NCBI RefSeq assembly: GCF_000373585.1 | Contig: NZ_KB891853.1 | Span: 594,812-658,811, forward strand | Direction: 5' to 3' | DNA length: 64,000 bases | Source of the DNA: Streptomyces sp. MspMP-M5 | GTDB lineage: Bacteria > Actinomycetota > Actinomycetes > Streptomycetales > Streptomycetaceae | Shown here: positions 19,046 through 28,169 of the stretch, piece after piece | Position numbering within the stretch: the stretch's first letter is position 1 | How the letters are laid out: each line of letters begins with the position of its first letter | Made by a program: the position numbers and the translations under genes | Notes under the pieces: model-generated | Told to the model about the DNA's origin: nothing | The model's input: the letters and a program-made list of their open reading frames with translations, nothing else | Databases searched by the model: none

Positions 19046-19398
19046 GGCCAATCCACAAGCGCCATACAGACCACAAACAACAACACCACCGCCAACGGAG
19101 CCGTCAACGCAAGCATCGCCCGGCGCCCAGCCTGCCGCGGCTCCCACGAACCCCAAGCCACCACCAACATCCCCGCCGGCACCAAGAACCCAACCTTCAG
19201 AACCGTCAAGGCAGTCGAGATGCCGGCATCAAACCCATGTGCCTTCTCACTACTGCACGCATCACAGGCCATAGCCGAGAACCCAAGCACCACAAGCGCA
19301 AAGAACCCCGCCACCACCGTGACCACCGTGGAAACCAACGGCCCCACCCATGTCTGCGAGTCCCGCTCTTCACCCACGGGCAATGACACATCTTCCAT
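19042..19398 (-). CDS. Small membrane protein, paralogue A
   Basis: 118 residues, MEDVSLPVGEE start, with predicted helices at about 20-42, 62-82 and 92-112. A CDACSS motif (CxxC) follows the first helix, then KVGFLVPAGMLVVAWGSW and APLAVVLLFVVCMAL, matching the downstream paralogue. An ATG 36 bases further upstream is possible. The CxxC on the non-cytoplasmic side could bind metal or form a disulfide; no function is assigned. Confidence 0.7.
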   Translation of the reverse strand: MEDVSLPVGEERDSQTWVGPLVSTVVTVVAGFFALVVLGFSAMACDACSSEKAHGFDAGISTALTVLKVGFLVPAGMLVVAWGSWEPRQAGRRAMLALTAPLAVVLLFVVCMALVDWP

Positions 19399-19462
19399 AC
19401 CCACCAGCCAACCCCCACCCCCACCCGCCCGCATGAGTAGCCGTACTCAGACCAGGCAACAG

Positions 19463-20035
19463 CTAACGCTCGGCAGGGCTCAGACACAGCCGCAACGTCA
19501 CCAGACTCCCTCGGGTCTTCTCATACTCACTGAAGCCGTCGGGGCACCTGCCGCCGGCAGGGTATCGGAGGGCCACCTTGTAATTAGCTTTGCTGCTGGC
19601 GCATCCGACGACTTCAAGCACCACACCGTCACCCGATCCCGACTTCTCCACGCAGTCGCCGACCTGCGCTTCGTCAGCAAACTTCGCGTGAGGCGCATGA
19701 GGTCCACGGCTCAGCAACCAGAAGGCAACTCCGAGAACGACAATCGCCACAACCGCGACGATGCGCGCCCTCGTCGTGTTTGTCGGACGCCTGCTCGGCG
19801 GCAACGCACCCGGCACTCCGGCGACACCACCCTGTGGAGGCTGCACCTGCCCATACGGCTGCGGCGCCGGAGGATACGGAACCGCCCCATACGAAACCTG
19901 AGCCGGCGCTCCGTAAGATCCCTGGCCAGCCTGACCGTACGAGCCCTGATGAGGCGGGGGCGGACCATAGGGCCCAGGACCGCCAGGCTGACCGTAGGGC
20001 TGAGGGCCGCTCACCGGCGGCACTTGCGCAGACAA
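19463..20035 (-). CDS. Pro/Gly/Tyr-rich single-pass membrane protein with extracytoplasmic LppU-like domain
   Basis: 190 residues. The cytoplasmic N-terminus (about 1-85) is PYGQPGGPGPYG-type low complexity, then one transmembrane helix (ARIVAVVAIVVLGVAFWLLS, about 90-108). The outside domain of about 80 residues has paired Cys (QVGDCVE, VVGCASSKANYKV, GGRCPDGF, LRLCLS) and resembles the small LppU/SCO-type septum-exposed modules of actinobacteria. It probably heads the operon with the two paralogous membrane proteins. Function unknown. Confidence 0.7.
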   Translation of the reverse strand: MSAQVPPVSGPQPYGQPGGPGPYGPPPPHQGSYGQAGQGSYGAPAQVSYGAVPYPPAPQPYGQVQPPQGGVAGVPGALPPSRRPTNTTRARIVAVVAIVVLGVAFWLLSRGPHAPHAKFADEAQVGDCVEKSGSGDGVVLEVVGCASSKANYKVALRYPAGGRCPDGFSEYEKTRGSLVTLRLCLSPAER

Positions 20036-20234
20036 GAAATCCCCTACCTATCATTCCCGATTAGCGAAAACACCATCCCCAACTAACCACCTAGCGAACG
20101 CTGGTCGAGCACATCCATCCAGAAAAATGATTCGAGACCGATCAGCACCGACCAAGAAAGCATGAAAGCGACCGCCGCTCGGGCTGAAGATAATGAGCGT
20201 CGACTCGAACGGAATTCCGCCGCCACCGCCTTCC

Positions 20235-20525
20235 CTACGAAGCCGCCCCATGACACCTGGCGCGATTCCATATCATTTCAAAATCAGCCGCCGAGATGAC
20301 GAATGCGGAGAATTCGGACTGAGAAGCAACATCTTCGATATCCCCGACAGGGATTTCACTTAGCCCAATTTCTGCAGTCTCGTTAGTCCCATCGGTATAC
20401 AGAAGGCGCCCATCACGGTACTCTTGAACCTTGCGAATCTCGTAACCATCATCCCCGATTTCGCTAAACAGGATAACCGGCTCTTCGTCGAATTCGTGAT
20501 GCCAGATGACTTTCCAGTGCTGCAT
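20235..20525 (-). CDS. DUF6881-like protein, candidate immunity protein for the RHS toxin
   Basis: 96 residues, MQHWKVIWHHEFDEEPVILF followed by SEIGDDGYEIRKVQEYRDGR and SEFSAFVISAADFEMIW. This matches the small acidic DUF6881 pattern. It starts 3 bases after the RHS toxin gene on the same strand, where immunity genes of polymorphic toxins sit. It is acidic and soluble, and its codon use is visibly less G/C-rich than its neighbours, as usual for horizontally exchanged toxin/immunity tails. The immunity role is inferred from position; the family resemblance is from memory. Confidence 0.7.
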   Translation of the reverse strand: MQHWKVIWHHEFDEEPVILFSEIGDDGYEIRKVQEYRDGRLLYTDGTNETAEIGLSEIPVGDIEDVASQSEFSAFVISAADFEMIWNRARCHGAAS

Positions 20526-20527
20526 AG

Positions 20528-23500
20528 TCAGTTCTTTCCGTGACTTATTATTCGTCCCGCTACATCCAAGGGTTGCTGGCCAGGTATAAGATACACGTCC
20601 GGCCGATCCAGGGAGCGCCACACATCGAGCCCTCGGACGTCGATCTCCAGAAAGTGGCTGAACTTGTGTCCGGCCCACGGCACACGCAAAAAAGCATGCG
20701 ACAACTGTCCAGCCGTTTTTGTCCCTGGCCGTACATCCGAGAGATATTGACCATCACCGTACCGGGCATCCTTCGGATTGTTGGCCTTCAGTGACGGCCG
20801 AAGTTCCCCGCTCTCCGTGATCCCCCGGTACCCCTTTTCGTTGGTGTAGTGAAAAAGCGAACCGAGGTCATCCCCGCGGACAACCTCCACTCCCTCCGGA
20901 GTGCATGGAGTTAGACCGAGCGGGTCTGCCCAGGTATGCGGATTCTCGACATATGCACTCGGGTTGGGTGCGGGGGCCAGACCGAGGGGATCCTTTGAAA
21001 GATATCGCCCACACTCCGCGTCGTAGTAGCGGTGGACGTTGTAGTGCAGACCCGTTTCAGCGTCAAAATATTGGCCTGGAAAGCGCAAGGGTGTGTACGC
21101 AGTCGCAGTACGGTTCCAAGCCGTGGATCCCCAAAGGGTGGTGCGGGCACGCCAGGAAACGTCACCGGACTCGTCGACCAAGTCGGTTGGGGTCCCAACG
21201 AGGTCCGCAACAATGGCGAAAAAGCGGTGATCTATTTCTTTCTGAGACGCATCGGCAAGAGTCTTACGCTCGGTCTGGGCAATGGGGCGCAAGCCGTCGT
21301 AGTCCCAGGTGAGGGTGATCAGGTTGGGCGAGTTAGGGCAACTCGTGGTCTCTTCGGCGAGAGTGGCGCCGTCCCAGGAGCAGTCGACCTGCTCGGTGGC
21401 CGATCCATCATCCGCGAGGCGTCGCTTCCCGATTCGGCGGCCCAGGCCGTCGTATACGTAACGCCATGGCTGGCCATCGGGGGGCTCGACCGCGGTGAGG
21501 CGGTCTTCGGCATCCCAGGTGTAGCGCCAGGTGACCGGCTTGCGGGACAGCCGGATCTTCTGGCGGAGGATGATCCGGCCTTGGGCATCATGTTCGTAGC
21601 GGACGTGGCCCGCGTTGGCTATTCGTGTGCCGGTGTAAGTGCGGGAGCCGCGAGCTTCCGGGTTCGGGTGTTGTGAGGGCCACTCGGCAGTGGTTTGGTT
21701 ACCTGCCTGGTCGTATGCGTAGGTTTCCGTCCATCCGCGGGCGCTCACGGCCGTGACACGGCCTGCCGCATCAAGGTCGAAGGTGCACGAGCCGTTGAGG
21801 TGGTCGTCGATGCTGACGAGGTTGCCGTCAGGACGATAGGCGTAGTTCCGACGGTGCAGGGTGCTGGCGTCGGCACCGACGAGCGTCTGTCCTGTGAGGC
21901 GGCCAGTTGGGTCCCACGTGCTCGTGAGCGTGAGTGCTTCGCCGATGCGCCGGGTGATCTCGCGCCCTGCTGCGTCGCGTTCGAAGTCCAGGGTGTGGCC
22001 GGAAGCCGTAAGCGTTGTGCGGTTCCCTGCCGCGTCGTAGGTCCAGGTGCTGGTGGCCCCAGACGGGGTGGTGCGGGAGGTGCGGCGGCCCAGGATGTCG
22101 TATGTGTACGTCATGGTGCGGCCGTTGACCGTTTCGGTCAGTACGCGGCCCAGGGCGTCGCGGGTGTAGGTGACGGTGGCGTCGGGGTTGGTGGCCTGGT
22201 GGAGGTTGCCGGCGGGGTCGTGCGTGTAGGTGGTGACCAGTCCGGCGGCGTTCTTCTCGGTGATGCGGCCGAGGGCGTCGCGGGTGTAGGTGGTGACCTC
22301 GCCCAGGGCGTTGGTGCGGGTGGCCAGTTGGCCGGCTGCGTCGTGGACGTAGGACAGGACGCGGCCGTCGAAGTCGGATTCGGATATCAGGCGGCCGGCG
22401 CCGTCGTAGGTGTAGTTCCAGGTGAGGCCCTGGGGGTTGGTGACCTGGGTGAGGCGGAGTTCGGTGTCGTGGGTGAACTCGTAACGGACGCCGTCGGGGT
22501 CGGTGCGAGCGGAGAGGAGGTCGAAGTGGGTGTATTCGAAGCTCGTGGTCTGGCCGATGGCGTCGGTGTGGGTGAGGCGGTTGCCCTCGCCGTCGTAGGT
22601 CCATCTCTCCGTGGCGCCGGTGGGGTCGGTGCGGGCGGCGAGTTTGCCTTCGACGGTCCACTGGAGGTGGGTGGTTGCGCCGAGCGGGTCCGTTATGGCG
22701 GTGGTGCGGCCGAAGGCGTCGCGGGTGTAGTGGGTGGTGTGGCCCAGGGGGTCGGTGACCGAGAGGGGGAGACCGGCGGCGTTGCAGGTGATGTGGGTGG
22801 TGTTGCCGAGGGCGTCGGTGACGGAGGCGAGGTTGCCGCGGGCGTCGTGGGTGTAGGTGGTGGTGGCGCCGAGGGGGTCGGTGGTGGCGACGCGGTGGCC
22901 GTGGGAGTCGTAGGTGTGGGCCCAGGTGGTGCCGTCCGGGCCGGTGACGGTGCGGGGGTTGCCGTGGGCGTCGTAGACCGTGGTGGAGGTGGTGCCGTCG
23001 GGCAGAGTGACCGTCACCGGGCGGCCCGCGTCGTCGTAGGTGAAGTGGGTGGTGCGGCCGAGGGCGTCGGTGGTGGAGAGGATGCAGTGCTTGGTGTCGC
23101 GGGTGGTGCGGGTGGTGGCGCCGGTCGGGTCGGTGGTCGCGACGATCTGATGGCGATCGTTGACCTGGTAAGTGGTCAGCTGATCCTGGGAGTTGAAGAA
23201 GCGGTGGGTGCACCGGCCCGTCTCCGGGTCCGGGTCGCCCCAGATGTAGCGGGCGCGGAGGTGGCCGGCGATACCGCCCTGTGACGTGCAGCGGTCGGCC
23301 TCGTCGTAGGCGTAGATGTAGCTGCTGCCGTTGGTGTCGGTCCAGGAGGTGATGCGGCCGGCGTCGTCGTAGGTGAAGCGGAGGGGGCGGTCGGAGGCGG
23401 GCTTGGTGACGGTGGCGAGGTGGCCGAAGGCGTCGTAGCCGTAGGTGACGAGGAGTTGGTCGCTGCCGTCGGGGGCGGCGCCGGCCAGGTGGAGGGCGGT

Positions 23501-25270
23501 GATGCGGGCGCCCTCGGTGCTCCCGTCGGCGGTCCTCTCGGTCGTCAGGAGGAGGCGGTAGCCCGCGCTGTGGGTGATCGCGGTGGGCGTGCCGTCTTCG
23601 GTGTAGTCGAAGGTCTGGTGATTGCCGTGGCGGTCGGAGATCTCGTCGAGGAGGGCGAGGTTCTCGGTGTAGGTGGTGAAGTAGCGGCGGATTCCGGTTT
23701 GCGGGTCGACGAGGAAGTAGTCGCCGTCCGGGGTGCGGGCGAGTGGGGCGCCGTCGCCTTCGAGGGGGAGCGTCGGGACGCCTACGGCCGGGTGCGGGTA
23801 GAGGAGGAAGTTGCCCTCCTCGCCGATGAGGATGACGCCCTCGGAGTCGATCTCCAGGCGCTGGTCGAGGGTGGACATCCATGTGCGGCCGAACCAGCGA
23901 CCGGTGCGGTAGGACGACTCGAAGGTGCGGGTGAAGGAGAGCGGGAGGCTGCCGGGCAGACTGATGTCGGTCTGCGGAAGGATCATGCGCCCGGTGGCCA
24001 TGTCGATGGGGTCGCTGCCGAAGGTCTTGCACCAGCGCGTACGCAGACGGTCGCGAATCGTTCGCTTGCCGCCCTCCTTGACGGCGTTACGGGCGGCGCC
24101 TTTGAAGGCGTCCTTCGCGCCCGCCTTCAGCGCCCCCTTGGCCAGTCCGCCCGCCCCCTTGCCACCGATGAGGTTGCCGAGGAACTTCCCGGATGCCTCC
24201 GCCGGGTCGCTGCCCCAGCCGGAGCCGAGCATTCCCTTGGTCATCTCGACGGGGTGCAGGGACGACTGCCCCAGACCGAGGAGGGTGGTGGAGAGGTTCG
24301 AGCCGAACTGGATGGGGTGGGCGATGTTGTACGGGTCGAGGGGGTTGACCGTGCGGGCCAGATTGACGGTCTCGATGCCGGCTTTCGCGACGCCGCCGAG
24401 CAGATGCATGCCCTCGGCGGGGACGGCATCGAAGCCGTCCTTGACGGCCGCGCCCGCCAGCTCCGTGAACTGCGGCTTGTCGGGGGCGTGCGCCAGGGCG
24501 CCCTGGACGGCGTTGCGCGCCCGCTCGGCGGACTCGTCCCGCTGACTGCGGGCGTTCTTGAGCATGTCCTGGGCGGCCTCGCGGCCCTCGGTGCCCGGGT
24601 CCACGAAGTCGCCGGGCGGGGTGGGCTGTGTGCCGGGGTCCTCACCTCGCTCGACGGCGGAGTTGTAGCGCTCGGCCTGCGCCACGTACGCGTTGGCCTT
24701 CGACTTCCATGATTCCAGGGCGTTTTCGCGGGCCTGCTCCGCCTGGCGGTACTTCTCGATCGCGTCGGACGCCTTCCCCTGCGCCCAGGAGACCGTCTCC
24801 GCGTACGACTTCAGCGCCTTGTACGCGTCGTCGCAGGCATCGGCGGCGTGCATCCACTGCTTGGGGTGCATGTCGAACGCCTCACGGAAGGCGTCGGCGG
24901 CCTGGCCGCTCCAGTTCTGGCCGGAGCCCAGCTTGCGCATCCCGTCGGCCACGCGGTTGAACGCCACCGCGAAGTCCTTCAGATGGGAGGCGGTTTCGTT
25001 GAGCTTCTCGACGTCACCATGGATGAGCTGTTTGGGATCGTCGGTCTCGCCCAGCCGGCGCTCGTCGACCTGGGCGCCCAGCGCGCCCGCGATCTTGTCG
25101 CCCCCCGCGCGGACCTTCTCCGCGGCGCCGTCCGCGCCGATCGCCTCCAGGCCGTCGCCGAGCTTGTCGGCACCGAACTCGGCGATCTCGCCGACGCCGC
25201 GCTCCGCGGCATCCGTGAGCTCGCCCACCCCGTCGGCGACCTTGTTGACGCCTTCCTCGAACCAGTTCAC
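20528..25270 (-). CDS. RHS polymorphic toxin with ESX-like N-terminus and HYD1-type ADP-ribosyltransferase C-terminus
   Basis: 1580 residues. Residues 1-260 are helical and contain a WXG-type motif (NWSGQAADAFREAF, about 116), pointing to type VII-linked export. Small hydrophobic segments follow, then DUF6531 (DPIDMATGRMILPQTDISLPG, about 420). About 900 residues of YD repeats come next. The RHS core closes with FPGQYFDAETGLHYNVHRYY (about 1397) and DPLGL (about 1450). The last 130 residues carry SLFHYTNEKGYRGITESGEL and ARYGDGQYLSDVRPGT, the HYD1 pattern of ADP-ribosyltransferase toxins. The GTG start overlaps the upstream gene's stop by 4 bases. The 3' part is lower in G+C. The target protein is unknown. 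Confidence 0.88.
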   Translation of the reverse strand: MNWFEEGVNKVADGVGELTDAAERGVGEIAEFGADKLGDGLEAIGADGAAEKVRAGGDKIAGALGAQVDERRLGETDDPKQLIHGDVEKLNETASHLKDFAVAFNRVADGMRKLGSGQNWSGQAADAFREAFDMHPKQWMHAADACDDAYKALKSYAETVSWAQGKASDAIEKYRQAEQARENALESWKSKANAYVAQAERYNSAVERGEDPGTQPTPPGDFVDPGTEGREAAQDMLKNARSQRDESAERARNAVQGALAHAPDKPQFTELAGAAVKDGFDAVPAEGMHLLGGVAKAGIETVNLARTVNPLDPYNIAHPIQFGSNLSTTLLGLGQSSLHPVEMTKGMLGSGWGSDPAEASGKFLGNLIGGKGAGGLAKGALKAGAKDAFKGAARNAVKEGGKRTIRDRLRTRWCKTFGSDPIDMATGRMILPQTDISLPGSLPLSFTRTFESSYRTGRWFGRTWMSTLDQRLEIDSEGVILIGEEGNFLLYPHPAVGVPTLPLEGDGAPLARTPDGDYFLVDPQTGIRRYFTTYTENLALLDEISDRHGNHQTFDYTEDGTPTAITHSAGYRLLLTTERTADGSTEGARITALHLAGAAPDGSDQLLVTYGYDAFGHLATVTKPASDRPLRFTYDDAGRITSWTDTNGSSYIYAYDEADRCTSQGGIAGHLRARYIWGDPDPETGRCTHRFFNSQDQLTTYQVNDRHQIVATTDPTGATTRTTRDTKHCILSTTDALGRTTHFTYDDAGRPVTVTLPDGTTSTTVYDAHGNPRTVTGPDGTTWAHTYDSHGHRVATTDPLGATTTYTHDARGNLASVTDALGNTTHITCNAAGLPLSVTDPLGHTTHYTRDAFGRTTAITDPLGATTHLQWTVEGKLAARTDPTGATERWTYDGEGNRLTHTDAIGQTTSFEYTHFDLLSARTDPDGVRYEFTHDTELRLTQVTNPQGLTWNYTYDGAGRLISESDFDGRVLSYVHDAAGQLATRTNALGEVTTYTRDALGRITEKNAAGLVTTYTHDPAGNLHQATNPDATVTYTRDALGRVLTETVNGRTMTYTYDILGRRTSRTTPSGATSTWTYDAAGNRTTLTASGHTLDFERDAAGREITRRIGEALTLTSTWDPTGRLTGQTLVGADASTLHRRNYAYRPDGNLVSIDDHLNGSCTFDLDAAGRVTAVSARGWTETYAYDQAGNQTTAEWPSQHPNPEARGSRTYTGTRIANAGHVRYEHDAQGRIILRQKIRLSRKPVTWRYTWDAEDRLTAVEPPDGQPWRYVYDGLGRRIGKRRLADDGSATEQVDCSWDGATLAEETTSCPNSPNLITLTWDYDGLRPIAQTERKTLADASQKEIDHRFFAIVADLVGTPTDLVDESGDVSWRARTTLWGSTAWNRTATAYTPLRFPGQYFDAETGLHYNVHRYYDAECGRYLSKDPLGLAPAPNPSAYVENPHTWADPLGLTPCTPEGVEVVRGDDLGSLFHYTNEKGYRGITESGELRPSLKANNPKDARYGDGQYLSDVRPGTKTAGQLSHAFLRVPWAGHKFSHFLEIDVRGLDVWRSLDRPDVYLIPGQQPLDVAGRIISHGKN

Positions 25271-25881
25271 TTGTCGCCGCCCCCGTGTGTCTGCTCCGCC
25301 TCCACGATCTTCTTCGAGGCGTCGGCCAGGTCATTGCCCACGTTCAGCGCGCGGCCCGCGGCGGCGGACGCATCGTGCCCAAACCGCCGGAAGGCGCCGT
25401 CCACACGCTGGTACGACTCCCGGGAAGCCTTCGAGTTCGGGTCGTAGTCGAAGTCCGTGTTGGCGTCGATCACGTCGTCCTTGAGCTTGCTCCAGGACGT
25501 CTTGTGCAGGTCCTCCGCCGACCTGGTCGGATCGCCGACCGCGGCGTTCACGCCCTGCTTGAGGAGGTCGGAGGCGTACTGCTCCTGCTCGTAGTAGTTC
25601 CCGGCGGTGAGGCCCAGCTTCTCGGAGAACGTGTTGGCGTCCTGCATCAGAGTGCGGACGCCCCAGCCCCAGCGGTCGCAGAACGAGGAGAAGACCGTCG
25701 CCAGCCCGCCGTCGCCGCATTCCACGGAATCCAACGACAACCTGTCGAAACCCCGGCCGAGTTGGGCCTCGATATCGAAACCCAGCTCCTTGAGTTCGCT
25801 CATCGCGGCATTTATGCCTTGGGTGAGCTGCTCAAAAGCCTCCGGGTCGGTGCGGTAGCCGTCGCCCTCCATGAGCCCCAT
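25267..25881 (-). CDS. ESX/WXG-like helical protein of the RHS locus
   Basis: 204 residues, soluble, mostly helical, with a repeated W pattern (RWGWGVRTLMQDANTFSEKLGL, about 68-90) like actinobacterial ESX-associated proteins that pair with the N-terminus of exported toxins. It has no catalytic motif. Translationally coupled to the RHS toxin (GTGA overlap), so a chaperone or co-export partner is likely (inference). Confidence 0.75.
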   Translation of the reverse strand: MGLMEGDGYRTDPEAFEQLTQGINAAMSELKELGFDIEAQLGRGFDRLSLDSVECGDGGLATVFSSFCDRWGWGVRTLMQDANTFSEKLGLTAGNYYEQEQYASDLLKQGVNAAVGDPTRSAEDLHKTSWSKLKDDVIDANTDFDYDPNSKASRESYQRVDGAFRRFGHDASAAAGRALNVGNDLADASKKIVEAEQTHGGGDK

Positions 25882-25894
25882 GGACGTTTCCCCC

Positions 25895-26326
25895 CTAGAC
25901 GTGCGTGGTGCTGCCCTGTGCCTCGGCAGGCGAGGGCGCGGATATGCCGTTGTCCACGTCCACCGCGACGTGGTCCGGGACGATTCCCGACACTGGCGGG
26001 AAAAGCATGCCCTGAGCGCTGCCGGCGTCCAGGGCCACGCCCGCCGGGCCCTCGACGGCGGGTATCAGCACGTCAAGGATCCGGGCGCCGGTCACGGTGG
26101 CGTACTGCCACTCCGTCGCCGGGTCGCTCCCTCGGCCAGCGGCAAAACGGGACAAGGAATCTTCGTCACTGAATGCGTAAAGCCAGCGGATACCGTCCAA
26201 ATCGGTGGCCAGAAAGGCTTCGTCGGCGATCGGAAGTATGACGACTGTGCGCCGGAATTCACCGATGAGGGCGGCCGGATTCGGCCGTCCTTCGTGGAAC
26301 GCCACCACCTCGTCTGCCAACGGCAT
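25895..26326 (-). CDS. SseB-like N-terminal domain protein
   Basis: 143 residues. The middle (LIGEFRRTVVILPIADEAFL, LDGIRWLYAFSDEDSLSRFA) matches the SseB N-terminal fold, common beside ESX and polymorphic toxin genes in Streptomyces. First gene of the toxin operon, 13 bp before the ESX-like gene. An accessory secretion or regulatory role is plausible. Confidence 0.75.
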   Translation of the reverse strand: MPLADEVVAFHEGRPNPAALIGEFRRTVVILPIADEAFLATDLDGIRWLYAFSDEDSLSRFAAGRGSDPATEWQYATVTGARILDVLIPAVEGPAGVALDAGSAQGMLFPPVSGIVPDHVAVDVDNGISAPSPAEAQGSTTHV

Positions 26327-26476
26327 GGCGAGCCCCTCCCCCCGTTGCTGTTCAGCTCAGTTCACTTCACTTCAGCTCATCTGCTGGATCCACTTTCGCA
26401 TACGGCACTGACAACGCCGCCGAGCATGCCTCTGGCGCTCCATAAACCGGCCGACGGTTCTTTTTGTGTTCAAGCA

Positions 26477-28141
26477 TTAGGGGGTGTCAGCTGAGCGTTC
26501 GTCCTCTGCCATGGGTTCATCGTTCGGCCTCGCCGTCCCGGGGTGGCTCGCGGCGTGCAGTGCGTCCGACAGGATGGCGACGCCCTCCGTCAACTCGCCG
26601 GGTGTGCGCGCCGCGTAGCCCAGTACGAGGCCCGGTCGGCCGTAGGGGCGCTGACTGTGCCAGGACAGCGGGTGGAGCTTGACGCCGCGGGCGAGGGCGG
26701 TGGCGGCCAGTTCGGTGTCGGGCGGGACGGCGGGCGGGAAGGTGAGCGTCAGGTGGAGGCCGGCCGCGGCGCCGTGCACGACCGCCTCCGGGAGGTGGGC
26801 GCGGACCGCTGCGATGACCGCGTCCCGGCGCGCCCGGTGGCGGCGGCGCAACTGACGTGTCAGGCGCTCCAGTTCACCGGTTTCCATCAGGCGGGCCAGC
26901 ACCAGTTGCGGCAGTGTGGCATTGCCGAGGTCGGCGAACCGTTTGGCGTCCGCCAGCGCCTCCCGGTAACGGGGCGGGGCGAGGAGCCAGCCGACCCGTA
27001 GGGCGGGGGCCAGGAGCTTGGAGACGCTGCCCGCGTAACAGACGTGGTCGGCGAGGAGGGAGTGCAGGGCGGGGACCGGCGGGCGGTCGTAACGGTGCTC
27101 GGCGTCGTAGTCGTCCTCGATGATCAGGCCACCGGTGTCGCGCGCCCAGCGGAGCAGATCGCGGCGCCGGGCCCCGTCGAGCACCACGCCGGTCGGGAAC
27201 TGATGGGCCGGGGTCAGCAGGGCGGCCCGTACACCGCTCGCGCGCAGCGCGTCGACCCGTACACCGTCCTCGTCCACCGGGACGGGCGGGGTCGCCGCGC
27301 CCCAGTGGTGGAGGTGCTGGCGAGCACCGAGGGAACCGGGGTCCTCCACGGCGATGGCGTCGATGCCGTCGGCACGGAGGACCTGGGTGACCAGCCCGAG
27401 TGCCTGCGCCGTACCGGAGACGATCAGGACGTCGGCGGGGTCGGCCCGTATACCGCGGTTGCGGGCCAGCCAGTGGACGACGGCGCGGCGGAGTTCGGGG
27501 GCGCCCCGGGGGTCGCCGTAGCCGAAGGCCGAAGACGGGAGCGCGGTGAGTACCGCGCGCTCGGCGCGCAGCCAGGCGGCGCGGGGGAACGAGGCCAGGT
27601 CGGGCACGCCGGGCGTGAGGTCGATCCGCGCGGGAGTCGCGCGGAGGGCGTCGAAGATGTCGCTGCGGGGCGGGGCGGCGAAGGGGGCGGCGAACGGAGT
27701 GCCCCTGGGGGCCGTCGCACCCGTGTGCGTCGCCGGTGGCGCGCCGGCCAGTGCGGGCACGCCTGTGGGGCCGTCGCCGGTCGTGAGAGGGGCGGCGACC
27801 ACCACCGTGCCGCCGCGGCCCCGTCCGGCCACCTGGCCGTCCTCCCGCAGCCGTTGGTACGCCTCGGTGACCAACCCGCGCGAGACCCGCAGCTCGGCGG
27901 CGAGCACCCGGGTCGCGGGCAGCCTGCTCCCGACCGGCAGCCGGCCGTCGGCGATCGCCCGCCGCAGCTCTCCCGCCAGCCAGTCCGCCCGGCCCCCTAC
28001 GGGCACCCCGGCGATCCTCAACTGGAGGAAGTCGGAGCCGGAGTCCGGACCAGAGCCGGAGCCGGAGCCGGAGCCAGCCCCGTCCCTGGGCAGTTGCTCA
28101 GCTATGGCCCCGTCAACCGCACCCTCTTTGGACCTGTCCAT
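26477..28141 (-). CDS. MocR/PdxR-family regulator (GntR HTH fused to class I aminotransferase)
   Basis: About 554 residues from the ATG at 28141, which has GGAGAA 8 bases upstream; a longer ATG at 28171 overlaps the divergent gene's start codon. The GntR HTH (LAGELRRAIADGRLPVGSRLPATRVLAAELRVSRGLVTEAYQRL, about 55-100) is followed by a Gly/Ala linker and an aminotransferase-like domain with the PLP Lys in AGSVSKLLAPALRVGW (about 375). MocR proteins use PLP or an amino acid derivative to switch transcription. The target is probably the divergent methyltransferase gene. A Gly-Ser repeat of about 15 residues sits near the N-terminus. Confidence 0.9.
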   Translation of the reverse strand: MDRSKEGAVDGAIAEQLPRDGAGSGSGSGSGPDSGSDFLQLRIAGVPVGGRADWLAGELRRAIADGRLPVGSRLPATRVLAAELRVSRGLVTEAYQRLREDGQVAGRGRGGTVVVAAPLTTGDGPTGVPALAGAPPATHTGATAPRGTPFAAPFAAPPRSDIFDALRATPARIDLTPGVPDLASFPRAAWLRAERAVLTALPSSAFGYGDPRGAPELRRAVVHWLARNRGIRADPADVLIVSGTAQALGLVTQVLRADGIDAIAVEDPGSLGARQHLHHWGAATPPVPVDEDGVRVDALRASGVRAALLTPAHQFPTGVVLDGARRRDLLRWARDTGGLIIEDDYDAEHRYDRPPVPALHSLLADHVCYAGSVSKLLAPALRVGWLLAPPRYREALADAKRFADLGNATLPQLVLARLMETGELERLTRQLRRRHRARRDAVIAAVRAHLPEAVVHGAAAGLHLTLTFPPAVPPDTELAATALARGVKLHPLSWHSQRPYGRPGLVLGYAARTPGELTEGVAILSDALHAASHPGTARPNDEPMAEDERSADTP

Positions 28142-28169
28142 CGGACCATTCTCCAGCGACCGTTGCTCC

